From Methylobacterium organophilum (GTDB lineage: Bacteria > Pseudomonadota > Alphaproteobacteria > Rhizobiales > Beijerinckiaceae), in assembly GCF_022179465.1 (NCBI RefSeq), contig NZ_BPQV01000010.1, positions 168,228 to 232,227 on the forward strand: 64,000 nt of DNA, written 5' to 3'. The translations under genes were made by a program, and so were the position numbers. The notes below the pieces were generated by a model. It was not told where the DNA came from and did not search any database. It worked only from the letters and a program-made list of their open reading frames with translations. Below, piece after piece: positions 56,519 to 64,000 of the stretch; within the stretch, counting starts at the first letter, position 1, and each line of letters opens with the position of its first letter.

Positions 56519-58519
56519 TCACATCCCGTAGGCGACCTTGCCGGTGTTGCTGCGCTTCAGGTTGCGGAAGCGGGCCATGGCCCAGAGCGGGAAGAACTTC
56601 GGGTAGCCGTGGTAGCGCAGGTAGAACACCCGCGGGAAGCCGGTGGCGGTGTAGCGCTCCTCGTTCCAGAAGCCGTCCGCGCCCTGCGTGCGGGTCAGGA
56701 AGTTGACGCCGCGGGCCACGGCCGGATCCTCCACCTCGCCCGCCGCCATCAGGGCGAGAAGCGCCCAGGCCGTCTGCGAGGCGGTGGAATAGCCAGGCTC
56801 GAAGGCCGGGTTGATCTTGTAGGAAGAGGCATCCTCGCCCCAGCCGCCATCCGGGTTCTGGATCGCGATCAGCCAGGACACGGCCTTGCGGATCTCCGGC
56901 GATTGCGGATCGACGCCGGCCGCGTTCAGGGCACAGAGCACCGACCAGGTGCCGTAGATGAAGTTCATGCCCCAGCGGCCGTACCAGCTGCCGTCCTTCT
57001 CCTGGTCGTTGAGGAGATAGGTCACGCCCCGGTCGAGGGCGCGGCTCGTCGCGCGGGTCTCGCCGAGCTGGGCGAGCATCGAGACGACGCGGGCGGTCAC
57101 GTCCGCGGTCGGCGGGTCGAGCAGGGCGCCGTGATCCGAGAACGGGATGTGGTTGAGGTAATGGTGGTTGTTGTCGGCGTCGAAGGCCGCCCAGCCGCCA
57201 TCGGCGCTCTGCAGGCCCTCGACCCACTCGCGCGCCCGGGCGATGGACTGGCTGTAATCCGGCATGCCGCTCACCAGCCCGTGCTGGCGCTGGGCGCGGT
57301 CCATGGCCATCACCACCACGGCGGTGTCGTCGAGATCCGGGTAATGCGGGTTGGCGTACTGGAAGGCCCAGCCGCCGGGGCGCACGTCCGGCTTGGTCGC
57401 GGCCCAGTCGCCCTTGATGTCGGTGACCTGGAGCGGCTTCAGCCAGTCGAGGCCGGAGCGCGCCGCGCCCTCGGCAGCCTCGCCGCCCGCCTCGAGCAGG
57501 GCATGGGCGCTCAGCGCCGTGTCCCAGACGGGGGACAGGCAGGGCTGCACATAGGCCTCGTGCTCCTTCTCGGCTACGAGCTTCTCGATCGCCTCGCAGG
57601 CGATCTTCACCTGCGGGTGGTTCGAGGGATAGCCCAGCACCTCGTACATGAGCACGGAATTGACCATGGCCGGGAAGATCGCGCCGAGCCCGTCTTCGCC
57701 GTTCAGACGCTCGCTCACCCAGGCCACGGCCTTGTCGATGGCGCGCTTGCGCGGCGTCTTCGGGAAATAGGGCTCGGTGACGCGCAGCGCCCGGTCGACG
57801 GCGCCGAAGATCGGCGTCCACGGCCAGGTCGCGTGCGGGGAGCCCGGCCAGGACGTGACCGAATCGGGCGGGGTCACGAACAGCTCGCCCACGCCGATGC
57901 CGCGCGGATTCTTCGCCCGCGGCTTCTTCGCCTGCAGCACGAAGAGCGGCACCATGGTGCAGCGGGCCCAGTAGGAGACCTTGTCGAGGTGGAAGGGGAA
58001 CCACTTCGGCAGGTGCATCACCTCCACCGGCATCACTGGCACCGCCGCCCAGGGCACCTCGCCGTAGAGCGCGAGCAGGAAGCGGGTGAAGACGTTGGCG
58101 TTGCGTGCGCCGCCGCGGGTCAGGATCGCCTCGCGGGCACGGCGCATATGCGGCGCCTCGATGTCGTCGCCGATCATCTTCAGGGCGAAATACGCCTTGA
58201 CGGTGCAGCTCATGTCGAACGGCCCGTCATGCACCAGCGCCCAGCCGCTATGCACGGGCGACTGGGTGCGGCGCAGGTAATTGCCGATCTTGGCCTCGAG
58301 GCCCGGCCGCGGCTCGGTGCCCCGGAAGTGGTGGAACAGCACGTATTCGGAGGGGATGGTCGCATCCGCCTCCAGCTCGAAGCAGATATGGCCGTCGGAC
58401 TGGGCGAGATCCGTCAGGGCGCGGGTCGCGCTCTGGATCGCGCGCTCGACCTCCTCGATGGCCACGTCACGGGTCCGGGGACGCTTGAGCGTCTCGACCT
58501 TGCCTGCTGCCTCTCGCAT
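56519..58519 (-). CDS. shc: Squalene-hopene cyclase (Shc/HpnF)
   Basis: 666-aa membrane-associated terpenoid cyclase turning squalene into hopene/hopanol. The catalytic acid motif DLDDTA (Asp395, Asp397, Asp398) and several QW repeats are visible, such as QSADGGWAAFD, QEKDGSWYGRWG, QNPDGGWGED and QGADGFWNE. The C-terminal RNLKRSNTGKVAYGM is typical. ATG 58519 follows hpnE by 40 nt. Last gene of the hpn operon, closed by a terminator. Confidence 0.97.
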   Translation of the reverse strand: MREAAGKVETLKRPRTRDVAIEEVERAIQSATRALTDLAQSDGHICFELEADATIPSEYVLFHHFRGTEPRPGLEAKIGNYLRRTQSPVHSGWALVHDGPFDMSCTVKAYFALKMIGDDIEAPHMRRAREAILTRGGARNANVFTRFLLALYGEVPWAAVPVMPVEVMHLPKWFPFHLDKVSYWARCTMVPLFVLQAKKPRAKNPRGIGVGELFVTPPDSVTSWPGSPHATWPWTPIFGAVDRALRVTEPYFPKTPRKRAIDKAVAWVSERLNGEDGLGAIFPAMVNSVLMYEVLGYPSNHPQVKIACEAIEKLVAEKEHEAYVQPCLSPVWDTALSAHALLEAGGEAAEGAARSGLDWLKPLQVTDIKGDWAATKPDVRPGGWAFQYANPHYPDLDDTAVVVMAMDRAQRQHGLVSGMPDYSQSIARAREWVEGLQSADGGWAAFDADNNHHYLNHIPFSDHGALLDPPTADVTARVVSMLAQLGETRATSRALDRGVTYLLNDQEKDGSWYGRWGMNFIYGTWSVLCALNAAGVDPQSPEIRKAVSWLIAIQNPDGGWGEDASSYKINPAFEPGYSTASQTAWALLALMAAGEVEDPAVARGVNFLTRTQGADGFWNEERYTATGFPRVFYLRYHGYPKFFPLWAMARFRNLKRSNTGKVAYGM

Positions 58520-58559
58520 CGTTCTCGCCTCTGCGACCGTCTTTCGCGGCCGTTTTGTT

Positions 58560-59861
58560 TCACGCGGCGCTTGACGCCTGTGTCCGCCCGCACATCCCGG
58601 AACGGGTCAGTGCGTCCGCGGCCATGGTACCCGAGCGGATCGCGCCCTCGATCGTCGAGGGCAGACCCGTCGCGGTCCAGTCGCCTGCCAGGACCAGGTT
58701 CGTGTAGACGGTCGTCGCGCCGGCGCGCCGGGCCGCCTCGGCGGGCGTGGCCGCGAAGGTCGCCCGCTTCTCCTTGACGATCTGCCAGCTAGGCAATTCG
58801 CGTGCAAGTCCGTGAAGGTCCGCGATCTCGTCCCAGATCCGGCGGGCCAGCTCCTCGCGGGGCGTGTCGAGCAGGTGGTCGGCCCCGCTGATCGTCACGG
58901 AGAACCGGTCCGGATAGGCGAAGAGCCACTCCGTCAGGCCGCCGACCACGCCGAGCAGCAGCGGCGCGCCGGCCGGCGGAGCCCCTGCGAAATGCGCGTT
59001 AACGATGGAGCGAAATTCCTGCGGCGCCGGCAGGCCGGGCAGCAGATCGGCGGCGACCCAGGGCGGCAAGGCCAGCACGACGCCGTCCCGCGGCCCGATC
59101 TCGGTCGGGCCGTCCGCGAAGTCGAGACTGGCGATGCGGCCCCCGGAGATCCCGAGGGCGCGCAGGCGCCGCCCGTAGCGGATCTCGCCGCCCCGGGCCG
59201 CGAGATAGCTGAGCGCCGGATCGACGAAGGCGGCCGAGAGCCCCTGGACCGCGACGAGGGGCCGGCAGGCCCGGCCGCCCGCCCCCAGGGTCTCCTTCAG
59301 GATGGTCGCGGCGAGCCCGACATCGCTCTCGCGCGGGTCGGTGTTGAGGGCGGCGAGCAGCACCGGATGCCAGAGCCGCTCGTAGAGCAGGCCCTCGCAG
59401 GCCATCTTCTCGCCGATCGTGCCGGCCCGGCCCGGCGCCTTGCCGGAGGCGGCCATCATCAGGCTCAAGGGGGCGAGGTAGTCGGAGGCGCGGCTGCCCG
59501 GCACCCGGCGCGAGGCGTCGAGCACCCACCAGGGCAGGCGGCCGGCATTGGGGCGCAGCTGCCAGCGCTCGCCGGTGCGCAGATCCGCGAAGTCGAAGGC
59601 GGCCTCGTCCGGCCCGTCGAGCACCCCCTGTGGCGCGCCGATCCGCGTCAGGAAGTCGAGGGCCGCGGTATTGCCCGAGAGCAGCAGGTGGTTGCCGTTG
59701 TCGATGGTGAGGCCGAGGGAGGGGTCGTAATAGGAGCGGCAGCGCCCGCCCGCCTGCTTGGCCGCCTCGTGCAGCACGACATGGCGGCCCATTTCCGCGA
59801 GGGAGGCGGCCGCCGAGAGGCCGGCCAGCCCGGCGCCGACGACGTGGACGGTTCCCGACAT
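58560..59861 (-). CDS. hpnE: HpnE, hydroxysqualene dehydroxylase (squalene-forming FAD enzyme)
   Basis: 433-aa amine-oxidase-type flavoprotein. The FAD motif VHVVGAGLAGLSAAASLAE lies at residues 5-23, followed by GGRCRSY and the C-terminal LAGDWTATGLPSTIEGAIRSG. HpnE reduces hydroxysqualene to squalene in the HpnCDE route. ATG 59861 overlaps the hpnD stop by 1 nt. The family also contains carotenoid desaturases, but the hpnC/hpnD/shc context decides. Confidence 0.94.
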   Translation of the reverse strand: MSGTVHVVGAGLAGLSAAASLAEMGRHVVLHEAAKQAGGRCRSYYDPSLGLTIDNGNHLLLSGNTAALDFLTRIGAPQGVLDGPDEAAFDFADLRTGERWQLRPNAGRLPWWVLDASRRVPGSRASDYLAPLSLMMAASGKAPGRAGTIGEKMACEGLLYERLWHPVLLAALNTDPRESDVGLAATILKETLGAGGRACRPLVAVQGLSAAFVDPALSYLAARGGEIRYGRRLRALGISGGRIASLDFADGPTEIGPRDGVVLALPPWVAADLLPGLPAPQEFRSIVNAHFAGAPPAGAPLLLGVVGGLTEWLFAYPDRFSVTISGADHLLDTPREELARRIWDEIADLHGLARELPSWQIVKEKRATFAATPAEAARRAGATTVYTNLVLAGDWTATGLPSTIEGAIRSGTMAADALTRSGMCGRTQASSAA

Positions 59862-60715
59862 CAGAAGATCCCGTGGCGGAGCGCGACCGCGATCAGCGCG
59901 GCCTTGCTCGGCTTCACCCGCGCACGGGGCGCGGCCCAGCCGCGGCGCAGCACGGCGTCGAGATAGAGGCGGTAAGCCGCGGCCATCAGCCGGGCGGCCT
60001 TGGTGGTCGAGCGCGGGTTGCGGGCGATGATCGCCCAGGTCTGGCGGTAATGCTCCTGCGCCTCGGCCGCGACGGCGTTGCAGACCTCGGCGAGGCGCGG
60101 ATGGGCGAGCGCGCTGCGCGGCGTCGGATCCTTCAGCCCGACGGCGTGGAACTTCTCGAGGGGTAGGTAGAGCCGGCCGCGCTCGGCATCCTCGTCGATG
60201 TCGCGCAGGATGTTGGTGAGCTGGAGGGCCCGGCCCTGGTGCCAGGCGAGCGTGATCCCGTCCGCCTCCGGCATGCCGAAGATGCGCACGGACAGGCGTC
60301 CGACCGCGCTCGCCACCCGGTCGCAATAGAGGTCGAGCTTGGCCTCGGAGGGGGCGACGATGTCCTCCTCCGCATCCATCGCCATGCCGTCGATGACCGC
60401 CTGGAAATCCTCGCGCTTCAGCCCGTATTGCCGGATCGGATCGACCAGGGCGCGTACCCGGGCGGGCGGCTTGCCGGCATAGAGCGCGTCGATATCGGCG
60501 CGCCAGCGGTCGAGCTCGGCGGCGCGCACGTCCCGGGGGCCGCCCTCGTCGGCGACGTCGTCCACGGCGCGGCAGAAGGCATAGACCGCGTACATCGCCT
60601 CGCGCCGCGCCTTCGGCAGGAGGCGCATGGCGGTGTAGAAGGACGAGCCCGCGGCCGGCAGCGCCTGCCCGGTCTCCATGGGCAGGGCTTCCGCGGTCGA
60701 AAGGGTCGTGCTCAC
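59861..60715 (-). CDS. hpnD: HpnD, presqualene diphosphate synthase
   Basis: 284-aa squalene/phytoene-synthase-fold enzyme that condenses two farnesyl diphosphates to presqualene diphosphate. The first Asp-rich motif is CRAVDDVADEGG and the second is ILRDIDEDAERGRLYLP. The start is GTG 60715, overlapping the hpnC stop as GTGA with a GGGAG upstream; ATG 60678 is a less likely alternative. Operon partner of hpnC and hpnE. Confidence 0.94.
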   Translation of the reverse strand: MSTTLSTAEALPMETGQALPAAGSSFYTAMRLLPKARREAMYAVYAFCRAVDDVADEGGPRDVRAAELDRWRADIDALYAGKPPARVRALVDPIRQYGLKREDFQAVIDGMAMDAEEDIVAPSEAKLDLYCDRVASAVGRLSVRIFGMPEADGITLAWHQGRALQLTNILRDIDEDAERGRLYLPLEKFHAVGLKDPTPRSALAHPRLAEVCNAVAAEAQEHYRQTWAIIARNPRSTTKAARLMAAAYRLYLDAVLRRGWAAPRARVKPSKAALIAVALRHGIF

Positions 60716-61614
60716 CGGTTCGCTCCCGTCTTCCCCCTCCGGACGCGGCTGCGGAACGGCCGTCGCAGCAGCGTCGCGGCGATGCCGCCCAAAGCCGTCA
60801 TGGCGAAGGCAGCCTTGCTGTGATGCACCGTCTCGGAGAGCGGATCGCGGGTCAGCAGGCCCCGGGTCAGCACCACGGCCAGCCGGTGGATCGCGGCGAT
60901 CTCCAGGCTCAGGCGGAAATCGTCGATCTGTCCGGGGAGCGGCGCGCCCTCTTCGAGCAGCACCAGCGTGCGCTCGGCCAGCTCGCGGATCACGGCCTTG
61001 AGCTGCGGCGTGGCGCGGTCGAGGCCGAGCATCGACACCTCGGCGCCGTGCTTCGCCATCAGGTCGAGGGGGATGTAGACCCGGTCGAGATGGCGGAAAT
61101 CCTTGCCGCAATCCTGCATGTGGTTGAGTACCTGCAGGGCGGCGCAGATCGCGTCGGAGGTCTTCCAGACCCGGGCCGGGTCCTCGCCATGCACGTCGAG
61201 CACGAAGCGCCCGACCGGCATGGCCGAGTAGCGGCAATACTGGATCAGCTCGTCCCAATCCGCGTAGCGGCTCTTGCGGGCGTCCAGGCGGAAGGCGTCG
61301 AGCAGTTCGAGGGCGTGGGTCGGCGGCAGTTTGTGGGCGGCGAGCTCGCGCTTCAGCGGCTCCACCGAGGGGTCGGAGGCCCCCTGCCCCGTCAGCGCGT
61401 CGGCGAGCGCATCGAGCAGCGCGAGCTTGCGCTCGGGCGAGAGATCCGCGTGGTCGGCGACGTCGTCCCCCGCCCGCACGTAGTTGTAGAAGGCGAGGAT
61501 CGCGCCGCGGTTGCGCGGATGGATCAGGTGCGAGGCGACGGGAAAATTCTCGTCGTGCGCTCCCTTGCCCGTGCGGGCGTCGCTCGCGGTCTGCATGGCC
61601 GAGGCGGCGCTCAT
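60712..61614 (-). CDS. hpnC: HpnC, hydroxysqualene synthase
   Basis: 300-aa squalene-synthase-fold enzyme converting presqualene diphosphate to hydroxysqualene. Motifs: FYNYVRAGDDVADHADL (first Asp region) and LNHMQDCGKDFRHLDRVYIP (second). ATG 61614 overlaps the hpnA stop (ATGA), which fixes the start over the upstream ATG at 61641. Confidence 0.94.
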   Translation of the reverse strand: MSAASAMQTASDARTGKGAHDENFPVASHLIHPRNRGAILAFYNYVRAGDDVADHADLSPERKLALLDALADALTGQGASDPSVEPLKRELAAHKLPPTHALELLDAFRLDARKSRYADWDELIQYCRYSAMPVGRFVLDVHGEDPARVWKTSDAICAALQVLNHMQDCGKDFRHLDRVYIPLDLMAKHGAEVSMLGLDRATPQLKAVIRELAERTLVLLEEGAPLPGQIDDFRLSLEIAAIHRLAVVLTRGLLTRDPLSETVHHSKAAFAMTALGGIAATLLRRPFRSRVRRGKTGANR

Positions 61615-62636
61615 TTCATGTATCCCGCTGTCCGGAACCACTGGATCGCGTCGGACAGGCCCTCGCGATAGGGCCGCGCCGAATAGCCGAGCTCCGCCCG
61701 CGCCTTGGCGTCGGAGAAGAACATCCGGTACTTCGACATGCGCACGCCGTCGAGGGTGGCGAGCGGGGCCTTGCCCGTCACGCGGGCGATCTGCTCGGAG
61801 ACGAACGCGATCGGGTAGATCACCGCATAGGGCAGCTTCGTGGTCGGGGCTTTGCGGCCGACCATGCCGGCGATGTCGGCGAGCATCTGCGCCAGCATCA
61901 CGTCCTCGCCGCCGAGGATGTAGCGCTCGCCGATCCGCCCCTTGCGCAGGGCCAGCAGATGGCCGGCGGCCACGTCGTCGACATGGGCGAGGTTCAGCCC
62001 CGTATCGACGAAGGCGGGGATCTTGCCCTGGGCGGCGTCGAGGATGATGCGGCCGGTGGGCGTCGGCTTCACGTCCCGGGGGCCGATCGGCGTCGAGGGA
62101 TTGACGATCACCGCCGGCAGACGGTCGCGGGCGACCATTTCCTCGACCACGCGCTCGGCCACGACCTTGCTGCGCTTGTAGGCGCCGATGGCGGTCTCGG
62201 GCGTCAGCGGCCGGTTCTCGTCGGCGGGGGTGCCGTCGGCATGCGGTTTGATGGTCGCGACGCTCGACGTGTAGACGATGCGCTCGACGCCGGCTTTTAG
62301 CGCCTGCTCCATCAGGATGCGGGTGCCGTCGCGGTTGGTGCGGACGATCTCCTCCATGTCCGGCGCCCAGAGCCGGTAATCGGCGGCGGCGTGGACGAGG
62401 TAGCGCTGGCCCTTCATCGCCGCGGCGACGGCGGTGGCATCGCGCATGTCGGCCTCGACGATCTCGACATCGGGCCAGGTCAGGTTGGTGCGCGGCGAGG
62501 AGGCGCGCACGGTGATGCGCACGCGGAAGCCCGCCTTGCGGAACACGTCGACGAGGGCGGCGCCGAGGAAGCCGCTCGCGCCGGTGATGAGCACCGGACC
62601 TGCATCGAAGGGGCCGGTCGGGGTCGGCTCGGTCAT
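61611..62636 (-). CDS. hpnA: HpnA, hopanoid-associated NAD-dependent sugar epimerase/dehydratase-like protein
   Basis: 341-aa extended short-chain dehydrogenase. NAD motif VLITGASGFLGAALVDVF lies at about residues 15-32; the catalytic Tyr-x-x-x-Lys is in AYKRSKVVAERV, and NPSTPIGPRDVKPTPTG is typical of HpnA. HpnA is linked to modification of hopanoid side chains; its exact reaction is unsettled. First gene of the hpnACDE-shc unit. ATG 62636 is chosen because homology starts there; upstream sequence is spacer. Confidence 0.93.
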   Translation of the reverse strand: MTEPTPTGPFDAGPVLITGASGFLGAALVDVFRKAGFRVRITVRASSPRTNLTWPDVEIVEADMRDATAVAAAMKGQRYLVHAAADYRLWAPDMEEIVRTNRDGTRILMEQALKAGVERIVYTSSVATIKPHADGTPADENRPLTPETAIGAYKRSKVVAERVVEEMVARDRLPAVIVNPSTPIGPRDVKPTPTGRIILDAAQGKIPAFVDTGLNLAHVDDVAAGHLLALRKGRIGERYILGGEDVMLAQMLADIAGMVGRKAPTTKLPYAVIYPIAFVSEQIARVTGKAPLATLDGVRMSKYRMFFSDAKARAELGYSARPYREGLSDAIQWFRTAGYMK

Positions 62637-62728
62637 CGCACGCCAGGATTCATCGTGGGACAGGCGCTGCCGCCGAACGGACGGCGGGCGCTTTGATTCG
62701 GCTCTGGGGAGGCCGGCTCGTACGGAAC

Positions 62729-62755
62729 GGCCCGCGCCTCCGAAAGGCGCGGGCC
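62729..62755 (-). terminator. Terminator between dxs and hpnA
   Basis: Perfect 11-bp stem GGCCCGCGCCT (62729-62739) / AGGCGCGGGCC (62745-62755) with loop CCGAA, 50 nt after the dxs stop. The minus-strand U-run is weak, while TTGTCT follows on the plus strand, so readthrough from dxs into hpnA is possible. Confidence 0.7.
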
Positions 62756-62804
62756 TTGTCTCACCGAAAACCGGGAGCGGCAAGCGCTCCGCTTGCAGGC
62801 CCGA

Positions 62805-64000
62805 TCAGGCGAGGCGCAGGCGCCCCGGCCGCGCATCCGCCGCCGGCAATGCGTTGAGGACGGTATTTTGGATGCCGCGTGCGTCGAGGCCGGCCTCGGC
62901 GTACATCTTCTCGGGCTTGTCGTGGTCCTGGTAGGTGTCGGGCAGGGTCATGGTGCGCACCCGGAGCGTGCCCGCATCGAGGGCGCCCTTGGCCGCCAGC
63001 AGGTGCAGCACCATCGCCCCGAAGCCGCCGACCGAGCCCTCCTCCAGGGTCACCAGCACCTCGTGGCTGCCGGCCAGATCCAGGATCAGGTCCTCGTCCA
63101 GCGGCTTGGCGAAGCGCGCATCCGCCACCGTCACGGCGATGCCCTCCGCCGCCAGGGCGTCCGCCGCCTTCAGCGCCTCGGCCAGGCGCGTGCCCAGTGA
63201 GAGCAGCGCCACCCGCGCGCCCTCCGGACGCCGGATCACCCGGCCCCGGCCGATCGCCAGAACCTCGCCCCGCTCGGGCATCTCCACGCCCACGCCCTCG
63301 CCGCGGGGATAGCGCAGGGCGATCGGGCCCGAGTCGTGGGCATGGGCGGTGGCCACCATGTGCACCAGCTCCGCCTCGTCGGCCGCCGCCATCACCGTCA
63401 TGTTCGGCAGGCAGCACAGATAGGCCAGATCGAAGGCCCCCGCGTGGGTCGCCCCGTCCGCGCCGACCAGGCCCGCCCGGTCCAGGCAGAACCGCACGGG
63501 CAGGTTCTGCAGGGCCACGTCGTGCACGACCTGGTCGTAGGCCCGCTGCAGGAAGGTCGAGTAGATCGCCACGAACGGCTTGTAGCCCTCCGTCGCCAGA
63601 CCGCCGGCAAAGGTCACCGCATGCTGCTCGGCGATGCCGACATCGAAGGTCCGGGTCGGATGCGCCTTGCCGAACAGGTCGATGCCGGTGCCCCCGGGCA
63701 TCGCCGCGGTGATCGCCACCACCTTGTCGTCGGCATCGGCCGCCTTGATCAGGCTCTCGCCGAACACCCGGGTGTAGCTCGGCGCGTTCGCCTTGGCCTT
63801 GGCCTGCACGCCCGAGACCACGTCGAACTTCACCACCCCGTGGTAGCGGTCGGCCGAAGCCTCGGCCGGGGCGTAGCCCTTGCCCTTCTGCGTGACCACG
63901 TGCAGCAGGATCGGGCCCTGCTCGGTGTCGCGCACGTTCTTCAGCACCGGCAGCAGGTGGTCGAGATTGTGCCCGTCGACCGGGCCGACATAGTAGAAGC
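62805..64000 (-). CDS. dxs: 1-deoxy-D-xylulose-5-phosphate synthase (Dxs), 5' end outside the window
   Basis: Carboxy-terminal 397 codons of an enzyme of about 640 aa; it continues beyond 64000. Visible are [15 protein letters not shown] from the TPP-binding half, [29 protein letters not shown] with the catalytic Glu, and [17 protein letters not shown], all diagnostic of Dxs rather than other transketolases. Dxs starts the MEP pathway from pyruvate and glyceraldehyde 3-phosphate and so supplies carotenoids, the phytyl tail of bacteriochlorophyll, and hopanoids; it lies directly ahead of the hopanoid operon on the same strand. Confidence 0.97.
   Translation of the reverse strand, partial: FYYVGPVDGHNLDHLLPVLKNVRDTEQGPILLHVVTQKGKGYAPAEASADRYHGVVKFDVVSGVQAKAKANAPSYTRVFGESLIKAADADDKVVAITAAMPGGTGIDLFGKAHPTRTFDVGIAEQHAVTFAGGLATEGYKPFVAIYSTFLQRAYDQVVHDVALQNLPVRFCLDRAGLVGADGATHAGAFDLAYLCCLPNMTVMAAADEAELVHMVATAHAHDSGPIALRYPRGEGVGVEMPERGEVLAIGRGRVIRRPEGARVALLSLGTRLAEALKAADALAAEGIAVTVADARFAKPLDEDLILDLAGSHEVLVTLEEGSVGGFGAMVLHLLAAKGALDAGTLRVRTMTLPDTYQDHDKPEKMYAEAGLDARGIQNTVLNALPAADARPGRLRLA

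Overview
The window looks like chromosomal DNA of a high-GC, aerobic anoxygenic phototrophic alphaproteobacterium, most plausibly a Methylobacterium-type member of the Methylobacteriaceae. The basis is the bch/puh gene order with an aerobic-type ring cyclase (acsF) and tspO next to bchP, the hopanoid genes, and the intergenic repeats. The genus is an inference from gene content and order; no search was run.

Layout. (1) 1-18663, minus strand: a compact photosynthesis gene cluster, read from the right as bchF-N-B-H-L-M-lhaA-puhA-B-C-(98-aa unknown)-acsF-puhE-hemA, then after a palindromic repeat bchI-D-O (bchO cut by the left edge). Most junctions are ATGA/GTGA or 1-2 nt, so this is effectively one or two polycistronic units. 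(2) 18664-21370: divergent regulatory hub with aerR (B12-type antirepressor) and ppsR, flanked by TGT-N12-ACA-like operators at bchF and bchG. (3) 21371-25658, plus strand: bchG, a PucC/LhaA-family transporter-like gene, bchP, tspO and a small membrane protein. pufBALMC, bchCXYZ and crt genes are not in the window, so the photosynthesis genes must be split in this genome. (4) 25702-30000: an orphan tri-haem cytochrome c, a DedA protein, two one-domain PilZ proteins and a small Cys-rich exported protein. (5) About 30.2-43.6 kb: a visibly lower-GC surface-polysaccharide region with many non-coding gaps, an IS3-type remnant, glycosyltransferases of three families (GT4, GT2, GT61), nucleotidyltransferase-like and kinase-like proteins and small accessory proteins; a tRNA-Val(GAC) lies at its right edge, followed by an unknown 348-aa protein and ugd. 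(6) 46791-55627: a translationally coupled pair, a 2488-aa highly reducing type I polyketide synthase and an alpha-oxoamine synthase. (7) 55734-64000, minus strand: a spermidine-synthase-fold protein, the hopanoid operon hpnA-hpnC-hpnD-hpnE-shc, and dxs (5' end beyond the right edge).

How it fits together: regions 1-3 make bacteriochlorophyll from glycine/succinyl-CoA (HemA) through Mg chelation (BchHID), methylation (BchM), ring E closure (AcsF), reduction of protochlorophyllide (BchLNB), hydration (BchF) and phytylation (BchG, BchP), and assemble the reaction centre/LH1 (PuhA, PuhB, PuhC, PuhE, LhaA) under AerR/PpsR control. Region 7 makes isoprenoid precursors (Dxs) and hopanoids. The strongest candidate for an undescribed system is the PKS + alpha-oxoamine synthase pair: it has no thioesterase or reductase and is predicted to release a long reduced acyl chain by decarboxylative condensation with an amino acid, giving an amino-ketone or sphingoid-like lipid, next to the hopanoid operon.
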